A stretch of 64,000 nt of DNA, taken from contig NZ_JAKRKC020000001.1 in assembly GCF_022664455.2 (NCBI RefSeq), positions 3,353,001 through 3,417,000 of the forward strand, given 5' to 3'. The notes beneath the pieces were generated by a model, which saw only the letters and a program-made list of their open reading frames with translations, made no database searches and was not told the origin of the DNA. Of the stretch, positions 33,715-41,832 are shown piece by piece (within the stretch, counting starts at the first letter, position 1; every line of letters starts with the position of its first letter). Made by a program: the position numbers and the translations under genes. This DNA is from Actinomadura luzonensis. GTDB lineage: Bacteria > Actinomycetota > Actinomycetes > Streptosporangiales > Streptosporangiaceae.

Positions 33715-34884
33715 ATGGCGCACCTCGCGATGGTCGGCATCCCGGCCGTCAGCCACGTCCTGCCCGGCATCGAGGTCGTCCGCGAGCTGGTGGCGCGCGG
33801 CCATCGGGTGACCTACGCCAACGACCCGGCGGTCGCCGACCTGATCACGGCGACCGGCGCCGAGCTGGTGCCGGTCGCCTCCACGCTGCCGGTCGCCGAC
33901 AACGACTGGCCCGCCGACCCCATCGCCGCCATGTCCCTCTTCCTGGACGACGCCGTCCAGGCGCTCCCGCAGCTCCGCGCCGTCTACGACGCCGACCCCG
34001 CCGACCTCTACCTGTACGACATCGGCGCCTACGCCGCCCGCGCCCTCGCCGAGGCGCAGGGCCGGCCGCTGCTGCAGCTCTCGCCCACGTTCGTGGCGTG
34101 GGAGGGCTACGACGAGGAGGTGGCCGCCGGGCTGTGGGCGCTGCCGGGCGCCGGCGCCTACCGGGCGAGGTTCGCGAGCTGGCTGGCCGGCTCCGGAGCG
34201 GTCACCACCGACGTGGACGCCTTCTCCGGCCGGCCTGAGCAGGCCCTCGCGCTGATCCCCAGGGCGATGCAGCCGCACGCCGACCGGGTGGACGCCGGCG
34301 CGGTGACGTTCGTCGGCCCCTGCTACGGCCCGCTCAGGGAGCAGGAGGGCTGGACGCGGCCCCCCGGCGCGGACCGCGTCCTGCTGATCTCGCTCGGCTC
34401 GGCCTACACCCGGCAGCCCGCCTTCTACCGGGAGTGCCTGGCGGCCTTCGGCGGCCTGCCGGGCTGGCACGTCGTCCTGCAGATCGGCCGGCACACCGAC
34501 CCGGGCGAGCTGGGCGAGATCCCCGCCAACGTCGAGGTGCACCCGTGGGTGCCGCAGCGGGCGATCCTGGAGCAGGCCGACGCCTTCGTCACGCACGCCG
34601 GGATGGGCGGCTGCGGCGAGGGGCTGGCGGCGGGCGTCCCGATGATCGCCGTGCCGCAGGCCGCCGAGCAGTTCCTCAACGCCGACCGGCTGGTGGAGCT
34701 GGGCGTCGCCCGCCGCGTCGACACCGCGGACGCCACCGCCGAGGTGCTGCGCGCCGCGCTCACCGGCCTGGTCGCCGATCCGGAGGTGGCCCGCCGCCTG
34801 GCCCGGCTGCGGGCCGAGGCGCGGGCCGAGGGCGGCACCACGCGCGCCGCCGACCTCATCGAGGGCCTGCTCGAAGGGGCGTGA
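33715..34884 (+). CDS. Macrolide-inactivation-type glycosyltransferase (GT1, Mgt/OleD family)
   Basis: 389 residues, two Rossmann-like halves of the GT-B fold. The start HLAMVGIPAVSHVLPGIEVV carries the catalytic-His region (SHVLP). The C-terminal sugar-nucleotide site has VLLISLGSAYTRQ, VEVHPWVPQRAILEQADAFV and THAGMGGCGEGLAAGVPMIA, then VPQAAEQFLNADRL. Family members glucosylate macrolides at the desosamine 2-prime hydroxyl and confer resistance, and the MGT family name derives from this. It is co-transcribed with the Vat-like acetyltransferase under a TetR repressor, which strengthens a drug-inactivation role. The real acceptor is not known and could also be a self-made compound. Confidence 0.87.
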   Translation: MAHLAMVGIPAVSHVLPGIEVVRELVARGHRVTYANDPAVADLITATGAELVPVASTLPVADNDWPADPIAAMSLFLDDAVQALPQLRAVYDADPADLYLYDIGAYAARALAEAQGRPLLQLSPTFVAWEGYDEEVAAGLWALPGAGAYRARFASWLAGSGAVTTDVDAFSGRPEQALALIPRAMQPHADRVDAGAVTFVGPCYGPLREQEGWTRPPGADRVLLISLGSAYTRQPAFYRECLAAFGGLPGWHVVLQIGRHTDPGELGEIPANVEVHPWVPQRAILEQADAFVTHAGMGGCGEGLAAGVPMIAVPQAAEQFLNADRLVELGVARRVDTADATAEVLRAALTGLVADPEVARRLARLRAEARAEGGTTRAADLIEGLLEGA

Positions 34885-34893
34885 CCCGGCCCG

Positions 34894-37038
34894 TCACCGG
34901 CTCGTGAGGACGACGAGCTGCCGGGTCGCCCGGGTCATCGCGACATACCGGTCCACGGCCCCTTCGACGCCCTCGCCGAACGTCTCCGGATCGACGAGGA
35001 CGACCAGGTCGAACTCCAGCCCCTTCGACAGCTCAGGGGTCAGCGACCGCACCCGGCTCGAGCCGCGGAAGGCGGGGGCCCCGATCACGCAGGCGGTGCC
35101 CTCGGCGTGCGCGGCGAGCCAGTCGTCCAGGACCGTGTCCAGCTCCGTGACCGGCCCGTACGTCACCGGGACGCCGCTGCGGCGGATGGAGGTGGGCACG
35201 TTGGCGTCGGGGAGCGCGGCCCGGATGACCGGCTCCGCCTCGGTCATGATCTCCTCCGGCGTGCGGTAGTTGATGCCGAGCGAGGCGAGGGTGACGCGGT
35301 CGAGCCCGACCCGTCCGAGGCGTTCCGTCCAGGACTCGGTGAAGCCGTGCCGGGCCTGGGCGCGGTCGCCGACGATGGTGAAGCTGCGCGACGGGCAGCG
35401 CAGCAGCAGCATCTGCCACTCGGCGTCGGTCAGCTCCTGCGCCTCGTCCACGACGACGTGCGCGAACGGGCCGGCCAGCAGGTCGGGGTCGGCCGTGGGC
35501 AGCTCGCTCTCGTCCACCAGCGAGTTGCGCATGTCCTGCCCGTGCAGCATCGTCACCAGGCCCTCGCCGTCGTCGTCGGCCTCCAGCAGGTTCTCCACGA
35601 CCTGCGTCATCTGCTCGCGCTGGGCGGCGAGGGCGGCGTCCTGGCGGCGTTTGCGGCGCGAGGTCTCCGGGTCGCCGAGCCGCTGCCGGGCCGCGTCCAG
35701 CAGCGGCAGGTCGGACACCGTCCACGCCTGGGGGTCCGCGCGCTGCAGCAGCCGGATCTCCTCGCGGCTCAGCCAGGGGGCACACAGCCGCAGGTAGGCG
35801 GGCACCGTCCAGAGGTCGCCGACGAGGTCGGCGGCCTCCAGGACCGGCCACGCCCGGTTGAAGGTGGTCATCAGCTCCCGGTCCTGCAGCAGCGACCTGC
35901 GCAGCAGGGCGGGCGAGACGTCCTCGGCGTCGAGCTTGTCGGCCAGGATGGTGACCAGTTCCTCCCAGATGCGGTCGCGGGCGTCGTTGTGCGGGGTGCC
36001 GGGCTCCGGCGCGTCGAACGCCTCGGCCCAGTCCTCGGCGCTCAGCCGGACGTCGGACCAGTGCGTGGTGACGGTCATGCCCTTGGTGGGCGGGTTCTCG
36101 TAGAACCTGACGGCCGTCTCGATGCCCTTGACCAGGTCGGCGGAGGCCTTCAGCCGCGCCACCCGCGGGTCGGCCTCGACCGCCGCGCCCGCCCCCTCGC
36201 GGACCAGGTCGCGCAGCGTGCAGGTCTGCACGCCCTCCTCGCCGAGGCTGGGCAGGACGTCGGCGACGTAGGCCAGGTAGTGCTGGTGCGGGCCGACGAA
36301 CAGCACGCCGCCGCGGTGGTGGCCGAGCCGCGGGTCGGAGTAGAGCAGGTAGGCCGAGCGGTGCAGGGCGACGACGGTCTTGCCGGTGCCGGGGCCGCCG
36401 TCCACCACGAGCGCGCCGCGCGAGCCGGCGCGGATCACGGCGTCCTGGTCGGCCTGGATGGTGCCGAGCACGTCGCGCATGCGGGGCGAGCGGCTGCTGC
36501 CGAGACTGGCGATGAAGGCGGACTGGTCGTCGAGCGCGGCGTGCCCGGACAGGCCGTCGGCGGTGAACACCTCGTCCCAGTAGTCGCTGATCCGGCCCTT
36601 GGTCCAGCGGTAGCGGCGGCGGCTGGCCAGCCCCATGGGGTTGGCGTGGGTGGCGCCGAAGAACGGCTCGGCGGCGGGGGAGCGCCAGTCGAGCAGCAGC
36701 CGGCGGCCGGCGCTGTCGGTGAGGCCGAGGCGGCCGATGTAGACCGGTTCGTCGTCGTCGGCGCCGGCCATGTGCCCGAGGCACAGGTCGAGGCCGAAGC
36801 GGCGCAGCGCGCGGAGGCGGGCGCTGAGCCGGTGGATCTCCAGGTCCCGGTCCATGGCCTGCCGGCCGGCGCCGCCGGGCGCGCGGCGCTCGGCGGCGAG
36901 CCGGGCCGACAGCTCGGCGATCGTCTGTTCCAGGGTCTCCGCGATGGCCGCGAAGTGCCGCTCGTCGCGGGCGATCAGCGCCGGGTCGGCCTTGGCAGAA
37001 AGACGCTCGGGCAGATCGAACGCGCTCTGGGTGGTCAC
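34894..37038 (-). CDS. helR: HelR, RNA polymerase recycling motor ATPase (rifamycin resistance)
   Basis: 714 residues, a HelD-like UvrD/PcrA-type ATPase. The start TTQSAFDLPERLSAKADPAL and the coiled-coil-prone segment HFAAIAETLEQTIAELSARL form the arm that enters the RNA polymerase secondary channel in HelD/HelR structures. Walker A is GGPGTGKT (214-221), DEAQELTD is the Walker B box, and GLEFDLVVLVDPETF with VAMTRATRQL are the late helicase motifs. HelR displaces rifamycins from RNA polymerase and is induced through an upstream rifamycin-associated element. One such palindrome is present 66 bases upstream. GTG 37038 is favoured by a CCGGAG sequence and the conserved N-terminus. Confidence 0.88.
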   Translation of the reverse strand: MTTQSAFDLPERLSAKADPALIARDERHFAAIAETLEQTIAELSARLAAERRAPGGAGRQAMDRDLEIHRLSARLRALRRFGLDLCLGHMAGADDDEPVYIGRLGLTDSAGRRLLLDWRSPAAEPFFGATHANPMGLASRRRYRWTKGRISDYWDEVFTADGLSGHAALDDQSAFIASLGSSRSPRMRDVLGTIQADQDAVIRAGSRGALVVDGGPGTGKTVVALHRSAYLLYSDPRLGHHRGGVLFVGPHQHYLAYVADVLPSLGEEGVQTCTLRDLVREGAGAAVEADPRVARLKASADLVKGIETAVRFYENPPTKGMTVTTHWSDVRLSAEDWAEAFDAPEPGTPHNDARDRIWEELVTILADKLDAEDVSPALLRRSLLQDRELMTTFNRAWPVLEAADLVGDLWTVPAYLRLCAPWLSREEIRLLQRADPQAWTVSDLPLLDAARQRLGDPETSRRKRRQDAALAAQREQMTQVVENLLEADDDGEGLVTMLHGQDMRNSLVDESELPTADPDLLAGPFAHVVVDEAQELTDAEWQMLLLRCPSRSFTIVGDRAQARHGFTESWTERLGRVGLDRVTLASLGINYRTPEEIMTEAEPVIRAALPDANVPTSIRRSGVPVTYGPVTELDTVLDDWLAAHAEGTACVIGAPAFRGSSRVRSLTPELSKGLEFDLVVLVDPETFGEGVEGAVDRYVAMTRATRQLVVLTSR

Positions 37039-37102
37039 ACGCACTCCGGATTCCCCGTTTCCGCAGGTATTGGCTTTCGGGCGACGATTCTGCGGCACGA
37101 CC

Positions 37103-37123
37103 GGGGTCTTGTGGCAAGCCCCC
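37103..37123. promoter_or_regulatory. Rifamycin-associated element (RAE)-like palindrome between helR and a divergent gene
   Basis: A 19-bp core, GGGTCTTG-TGG-CAAGCCCC (37104-37122), with one mismatched pair, extended by one more G-C pair at each end. It resembles the RAE consensus as I remember it (GGGGCTTG-N3-CAAGCCCC) and sits in front of helR, where RAEs are known. On the plus strand it contains TTGTGG (37109-37114), 17 bases before TATACG (37132). On the minus strand it contains TTGCCA, 19 bases before CAGAAT. It may therefore control promoters in both directions. Confidence 0.75.
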
Positions 37124-37238
37124 CTGTGCGCTATACGTTAAGAGTGGAAAGAGGTGTTCTATCCCCTTTCCATCCCTCTCCTGACCTTCTCCGCCCGCCC
37201 GGCCGCTAGCTGCGCGGCTGCCGGGGAAGAGGAGCCCC

Positions 37239-38360
37239 ATGTCTGAAAGCGATCTGACCATGGGCGTCGAGGAGGGGTTCATTCTCGTGGACCCGGAGAC
37301 CGGCGCGGTCGCCCCGGTGGCCGACAAGGTGCGCGAACGGGTCGGCGGCCCCCGGCACGGCCAGGTGGTGACGGAGCTGACGAAGTTCCAGATCGAGACC
37401 AACAGCGGCGTGCACACCGACCTGCCGGGCCTGCGGGAGGAGCTGGTACGGCTCCGCGCGGCCGTGGTCACCGCGGCCGAGGGCGCGGGCGTGGGCGTGG
37501 CCGCGACCGGCGCGGCGCTGACGGGCGACGAGGGCCGGCCGCCGATCACCCCGTCGCCGCGCTACCAGCGGCTGCGGCAGGAGTACGGCGACGTGCTGCG
37601 CGGCCAGGGCGTCGCGGCCTGCCACGTGCACCTCGGCATCGCCGACCGCGAGGAGGCCGTCCAGGTGATCAACCACCTGCGGCCCTGGCTGCCGGTGCTG
37701 CAGGCGCTGACCGCGAACTCGCCGATCAGCGACGGCGCGGACACCGGGCACGCGAGCTGGCGGACCGTGGCGTGGAGCCGCTGGCCCAGCGCCGGCCCGC
37801 CGCCGTTCTTCCGGTCGGGCGAGCACTACGACGAGCTGGTGGAGGGGCTGCGCGCCTTCGGCGCCATCCTGGATCGCGGGATGGTCTACTGGCAGGTCAG
37901 GCTCTCCCACCACCAGCCGACGATCGAGGTCAGGGTGGCCGACACGGGCCAGACGGTGGCCGAGGTGGTGCTGCTGGCCGGGCTGGTGCGGGCACTGGGC
38001 GCCACGGCCCTGGACGACGTGCGCGCGGGCCGGCCCGCGCCGGCCGTCGACCAGACGTTGCTCGGCGCCGCCTCCTGGCGGGCCGCCCGCGACGGGCTGG
38101 AGGGCGAGAACGTGGACCTGCTCACCGGCCGCCGCATGTCCGCGTGGCGGCTGGTGGACCGGCTGATCGACCACGCCGGCCCGGCCCTGCGGGCCCTCGA
38201 CGACCTGCCGCTGATGGACGAGGGGCTGGACGTGCTGCACCGGCACGGCTCGGGCGCGGCCCGGCAGCGGGCCGCGTACCGGCGGCGGGGGCTGGTGGGC
38301 GACGTGGCGCGGATGCTGGTCGAGCAGTCCCGGCAGGACGTGCCGCGCCTGGCGGGCTGA
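37239..38360 (+). CDS. GCS2-type carboxylate-amine ligase (YbdK family)
   Basis: 373 residues of the glutamate-cysteine ligase family 2. Family marks are MGVEEGFILVDPETGAV at the start, VVTELTKFQIETNSGVHTDL, the HVHLGI metal-binding segment, LTANSPISDGADTGHASWR and TIEVRVADTGQTV near the middle. The usual product of E. coli YbdK is a weak gamma-glutamylcysteine activity; actinobacterial copies have unknown roles and often unknown acceptors. It is divergent from helR and shares the RAE-like region, so it may be co-induced by rifamycins. ATG 37239 has GGAAGAGGAG upstream. Confidence 0.85.
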   Translation: MSESDLTMGVEEGFILVDPETGAVAPVADKVRERVGGPRHGQVVTELTKFQIETNSGVHTDLPGLREELVRLRAAVVTAAEGAGVGVAATGAALTGDEGRPPITPSPRYQRLRQEYGDVLRGQGVAACHVHLGIADREEAVQVINHLRPWLPVLQALTANSPISDGADTGHASWRTVAWSRWPSAGPPPFFRSGEHYDELVEGLRAFGAILDRGMVYWQVRLSHHQPTIEVRVADTGQTVAEVVLLAGLVRALGATALDDVRAGRPAPAVDQTLLGAASWRAARDGLEGENVDLLTGRRMSAWRLVDRLIDHAGPALRALDDLPLMDEGLDVLHRHGSGAARQRAAYRRRGLVGDVARMLVEQSRQDVPRLAG

Positions 38361-38371
38361 CGGCCCCCGGC

Positions 38372-39283
38372 TCAGGCCCCCTCCACCCGCCCTCGCGGGC
38401 CGGGGTCGCGGGCCAGCTCCGCGCGCGCCGCCGCCCAGGCCGGGTCGCCGGGGTGCAGGGCGCTACGCAGGTAGGCCCAGGTCAGCCGCTGCACCAGGGC
38501 GACCCGCGCGGGGTCGGCGTCCGTCGTCTCCGCGACGTCGTGCCCGACGATGCCGCCGAGCGAGTGCTCCGCCCCGAACAGGGTGAGCAGGCTCTTGGGG
38601 CCGGGGCTCAGCGTGTACGGGTCGGTGAACCAGTCCGGGCCGCGCACGGACAGCGGCGACCGGTCGTGGTCGCCCGCGACGACGAGCGCCGGGGTGGTCA
38701 TCCCCGTGAAGTCGGGGTTCATGAACGGGAAGTGCTCGGCCGCGAACGGCGTCAGGTCGGCCCCGCCCAGACCCGGCGTGGCGAGCAGCACGCCGGCGCC
38801 GACGCGCGGGTCCGACAGGTCCTCGCCCGGCTCGCCGCCGGGCCCGAGGACCCGTGCCCCCAGCAGCATGCTCGCCGTCTGGCCGCCCCAGGAGTGCCCG
38901 GCGACAGCGATTTTGCCCTGGTCCAGCCGCCCGCCGAGGCCGGGGACGGCGGCTTCGAGACGGCCGAGCCCGTCGAGGGCGCGCTTGAGGTCCTCGACCC
39001 TGGTGCGCCAGATCGACGGGGTGCGGGGGTCGTCGGGGGCGAGGCCCAGCGTCCGGGAGTCGAGGTGGGTGGGCTGGACGACGGCGAAGCCGTGCGCGGC
39101 CCAGTAATCGGCCAGCGGGGCGTAGCCGTCCATGGACCAGCCGAAGCCGTGCGAGAAGACGACGACCGGCAGCGCCTGCCCGGTCGCGGGGGCCGAGACG
39201 CGGACCCGCAGGTCCTCGCCCCGTCCCGGGGCCGGCAGCACCACCGGCTTCACCGAGACGATGGCCGGGTCGAGTGTGGTCAT
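38372..39283 (-). CDS. Alpha/beta hydrolase, chlorophyllase/PAF-acetylhydrolase-like
   Basis: 303 residues without signal peptide. PVVVFSHGFGWSMDGYAPLA gives the oxyanion loop, VAGHSWGGQTASMLLGA the GHSWG nucleophile elbow, LVVAGDHDRSPLS the acid region, and LFGAEHSLGGIVGHD the catalytic His. Related proteins hydrolyse esters of lipids, polyesters or pigments. It is divergent from the TetR gene at 39411, and two identical-core palindromes lie between, so it is very likely the repressor target. ATG 39283 opens the conserved part; an upstream in-frame extension is not family-like. Confidence 0.83.
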   Translation of the reverse strand: MTTLDPAIVSVKPVVLPAPGRGEDLRVRVSAPATGQALPVVVFSHGFGWSMDGYAPLADYWAAHGFAVVQPTHLDSRTLGLAPDDPRTPSIWRTRVEDLKRALDGLGRLEAAVPGLGGRLDQGKIAVAGHSWGGQTASMLLGARVLGPGGEPGEDLSDPRVGAGVLLATPGLGGADLTPFAAEHFPFMNPDFTGMTTPALVVAGDHDRSPLSVRGPDWFTDPYTLSPGPKSLLTLFGAEHSLGGIVGHDVAETTDADPARVALVQRLTWAYLRSALHPGDPAWAAARAELARDPGPRGRVEGA

Positions 39284-39339
39284 GAGAGGTCTGTCCTTCG
39301 GGTCGCCGGTTCTCTGGCATGATGAGAGGGAGTTGAAAC

Positions 39340-39378
39340 GGGACCACGTCCCACTTGAACGATACGGGACACTGTCCC
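39340..39378. promoter_or_regulatory. Twin TetR operators (two GGGAC-N3-GTCCC palindromes)
   Basis: GGGAC CAC GTCCC (39340-39352) and GGGAC ACT GTCCC (39366-39378) share the same 5-3-5 palindrome and start 26 bases apart. The second extends to CGGGACA-C-TGTCCCG. They lie in the 127-base gap between the divergent hydrolase and TetR genes. Confidence 0.75.
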
Positions 39379-39410
39379 GGTTAGCAAACCCGGCACCGGA
39401 GGACGAGACC

Positions 39411-40016
39411 GTGCACGACAGCGGAGGGGGCGCGGGCGGGGCCGCCCCGCGCAAGCGGGCCGACGCCCGGCGCAACGAGAAGAGCCTGCTCGACGCCGCC
39501 GCGGCCGTCTTCGTGGCCGCCGGCGTCGAGGCGCCGATCCGCGACATCGCCGCGCGGGCGGGCGTCGGGACGGCCACGATCTACCGCCACTTCCCGACCC
39601 GGGCGGACCTCATCATCGCCGTCTACCGCCACCAGATCGAAGCCCTCGCCGCGGCCGGGCCGGAGCTGCTGGCGGCCGGGCCGACCCCGCACGCGGCGCT
39701 GGGACGCTGGATCGAGATGTTCATCGACTTCCTCGTCACCAAGCACGGCCTCGCCGCCGTGCTGAACTCCGACGACGCCGGCTTCCAGGCGCTGCACGCC
39801 TGGTTCCTCGACCGGCTGGTGCCCGTGTGCGCCCGGCTGCTCGACGCCGCGGTCGCCGCCGGCGAGATCCGCGACGACGTCGAGGCCCTCGAGCTCATGC
39901 GGGGCGTCGGCAACCTCTGCATCGGGGCCGAGGGCGACAACCCGCACTACGACGCCCGCCGCCTGGTCGGCCTGCTCATCACCGGCCTCAGGACAGGTCA
40001 GCCGAGCACCGGGTAG
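39411..40016 (+). CDS. TetR-family repressor
   Basis: 201 residues. HTH: RRNEKSLLDAAAAVFVAAGV, EAPIRDIAARAGVGTATIYR, then HFPTRADLIIAVYRHQI. The C-terminal domain has the common AALGRWIEMFIDFLVTKHGL and ELMRGVGNLCIGAEGDNPHYD sections of SACE_7040/TetR_C_33-like members. GTG 39411 is seven bases after GGAGG. Twin palindromes lie 33 bases upstream. Its last 19 bases overlap the convergent flavoprotein gene. Confidence 0.88.
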   Translation: MHDSGGGAGGAAPRKRADARRNEKSLLDAAAAVFVAAGVEAPIRDIAARAGVGTATIYRHFPTRADLIIAVYRHQIEALAAAGPELLAAGPTPHAALGRWIEMFIDFLVTKHGLAAVLNSDDAGFQALHAWFLDRLVPVCARLLDAAVAAGEIRDDVEALELMRGVGNLCIGAEGDNPHYDARRLVGLLITGLRTGQPSTG

Positions 40017-41308
40017 TTGGCGCGGAACACGTTGTGCGGGTCGCGGGCCCGCTTGATCTCCCGCAGCCGCGCCAGCGTGCCGCCGGAGAAGGACCGCTCC
40101 GCCGTCTCGCCGGGGGACAACATCGTGTACGGCTTGCGGCCGCTGACGTAGGCCCCCAGGTCGGCCACGACCTCGGCCTGCCGGGCGTGCGTCACGCCGG
40201 CCGTGTGCGGCAGGCCGACGCCCAGCAGGGTGAGCAGGTACGGCTCGGTCAGCGCGCCGCTCGCGCCGGCCCCCTCGCCCGGCTCGGCGAGCGCCCCGCC
40301 CAGGTGCCTGATCTGCACGTTGATCAGCGGCTCGACCGGCCTGTCCAGCAGGAGCTCCACCGCGTCCGCGTCCAGGCCGGTGAGCAGCTCGGCGCGGGCG
40401 ATGGACGGGACCGGGTCGGTGGGCTCGGCGGTGACGGTCCCGAGGTCGGCGACCGGGACGACGCCGCGGCTGTCGGAGATCGCGCCCTCGATCTTGTCGA
40501 GGCGCGCCAGCAGGTCCTTGCCCTCCGCCGCCTCGCCGAGGTGGACCAGGTCCAGCGTCACCATCGGCGGCGTGCCGGGGAGCTGGAGCCGGTTGATCCA
40601 GACGCTGAGCTCGCGCGGCGCGCCGGCGGTGATCTCCAGGAACGCCTCGTGCACCTCCCTGGTCCGGTGCTCCGGCCAGATCACGCGGCCGCCGTACAGG
40701 ACCGGCGCGGGGTACAGCTCCAGTTCGAGCGCGGTCACGATCGCGAAGTCCCCGCCGCCGCCGCGCAGCGCCCAGAACAGGTCGGGATCGGAGCCGGCGC
40801 TCACCCGGCGCGGCTCGCCGTCGGCGTCCACGATGTCGAAGGCCCGCACGCTGTCGGAGGCGAAGCCGTGCCTGCGGCTGAACCAGCCGACGCCGCCGCC
40901 CAGGGTGTAGCCGGTCACGCTGACCCCCGGCGCGCTGCCGGACAGGCCGGTCAGGCCCAGCGGCCCGGCCGCCGCCAGCACCTGCCCCCACTTCGCGCCC
41001 GCGCCCACCCGGGCCACGCGCTCCTCCGGGCGCACCTCCACCTCGTTCAGCAGGCCGGTACGCAGCAGGATCAGGCCCTCCACAGCACCCGAGGCGCCGT
41101 GCCCGCTCGGCTGCGCGGTCACCGTCAGACCGGCCCGCCGCGCGTGGCGCACGAGCGCCGCCACGTCGTCGGCGTCCGCGGCCTCCGCCACGGCCGCCAC
41201 GGGCTGCCCGACGGTCAGGTTCCACGGGGTGGCCGCCTGCGCGAAGCCGTCGTCACCGGGCAGGAGCACGCGCCCCCTGAGCACACCGCGCAAGTCGTTC
41301 ATCGTCAT
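39998..41308 (-). CDS. FAD-linked oxidoreductase, berberine-bridge-enzyme-like (VAO/PCMH fold)
   Basis: 436 residues, cytoplasmic. The FAD-binding half contains ALVRHARRAGLTVTAQPSGH (His for a covalent flavin bond), ARVGAGAKWGQVLAAAGPLG, GVSVTGYTLGGGVGWFSRRH and LRGGGGDFAIVTALELELY. The Cys that forms the second flavin bond in bicovalent members is absent (GVSVTGY). The BBE C-terminal motif RDPHNVFRANYPVL closes the protein. Relatives oxidise sugars, alkaloids or polyketides. It is followed on the same strand by the small membrane gene at 41342 in reverse order, so the two are probably co-transcribed. Confidence 0.87.
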   Translation of the reverse strand: MTMNDLRGVLRGRVLLPGDDGFAQAATPWNLTVGQPVAAVAEAADADDVAALVRHARRAGLTVTAQPSGHGASGAVEGLILLRTGLLNEVEVRPEERVARVGAGAKWGQVLAAAGPLGLTGLSGSAPGVSVTGYTLGGGVGWFSRRHGFASDSVRAFDIVDADGEPRRVSAGSDPDLFWALRGGGGDFAIVTALELELYPAPVLYGGRVIWPEHRTREVHEAFLEITAGAPRELSVWINRLQLPGTPPMVTLDLVHLGEAAEGKDLLARLDKIEGAISDSRGVVPVADLGTVTAEPTDPVPSIARAELLTGLDADAVELLLDRPVEPLINVQIRHLGGALAEPGEGAGASGALTEPYLLTLLGVGLPHTAGVTHARQAEVVADLGAYVSGRKPYTMLSPGETAERSFSGGTLARLREIKRARDPHNVFRANYPVLG

Positions 41309-41341
41309 CGTCGTCTCCTTTGTCGTGAGAAATCAGTGGTG

Positions 41342-41716
41342 TCAGGCAGTCTCGCGGAGGACCAGCGCCCCCGTGACCGCGATCAGCGCCGCGGTCAGGC
41401 CGTGGACGGCGAACGCGGCGGCCGCGGAGCCGTGATGGGCCAGGACGTTCACCATGTCGCCGAACGGCGCGACCGCCATCATCAGCAGGACCCACCCCAG
41501 CGCGCGGCGGTGCCCCGTCACCAGCAGGACGCCCATGGCCAGGCCCATCGCGATCTCACGGCTGCCCTTGATGACCGGGAAGCCGCTGCCGTCGCCGGGC
41601 CAGTCCGGCAGGCCGGGGAAGGTCGTCCCGAGCGGCAGCACGAAGGACAACCCGAGGTACAGCGTGAACAGGACGATGGCGACCGCCAGGATGGTGTTGA
41701 CCTTCTTCAATGACAT
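41342..41716 (-). CDS. Small membrane protein of the DUF4267 type
   Basis: 124 residues with four hydrophobic helices. The family-like segments are VNTILAVAIVLFTLYLGLSF, FPVIKGSREIAMGLAMGVLL and ALGWVLLMMAVAPFGDMVNV. Function is unknown; such proteins are often encoded next to oxidoreductases and regulators. It lies 33 bases upstream of the BBE-like gene on the same strand and 116 bases from the divergent SARP gene. Confidence 0.75.
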   Translation of the reverse strand: MSLKKVNTILAVAIVLFTLYLGLSFVLPLGTTFPGLPDWPGDGSGFPVIKGSREIAMGLAMGVLLVTGHRRALGWVLLMMAVAPFGDMVNVLAHHGSAAAAFAVHGLTAALIAVTGALVLRETA

Positions 41717-41779
41717 GTCCTTCTCCTTCGATCGCGGATCACCGGTCGGTACGTGACGTGTTCAGGCTGCTCCCGGGCG

Positions 41780-41823
41780 TTTGGAGGGCGCTTGGAGCCG
41801 ATTTGGAACGTCCGGCATACGAT
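41780..41823 (+). promoter_or_regulatory. SARP-type promoter: three heptamers at 11-bp period plus -10
   Basis: TTTGGAG (41780), CTTGGAG (41791) and TTTGGAA (41802) begin exactly 11 bases apart, each separated by four bases. TACGAT (41818-41823) is a good -10 box, nine bases after the last heptamer and nine before the ATG. Heptameric direct repeats with this period, ending about 8 bases before the -10, are the known binding pattern of SARP activators. Confidence 0.75.
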
Positions 41824-41832
41824 GTGCGAATC

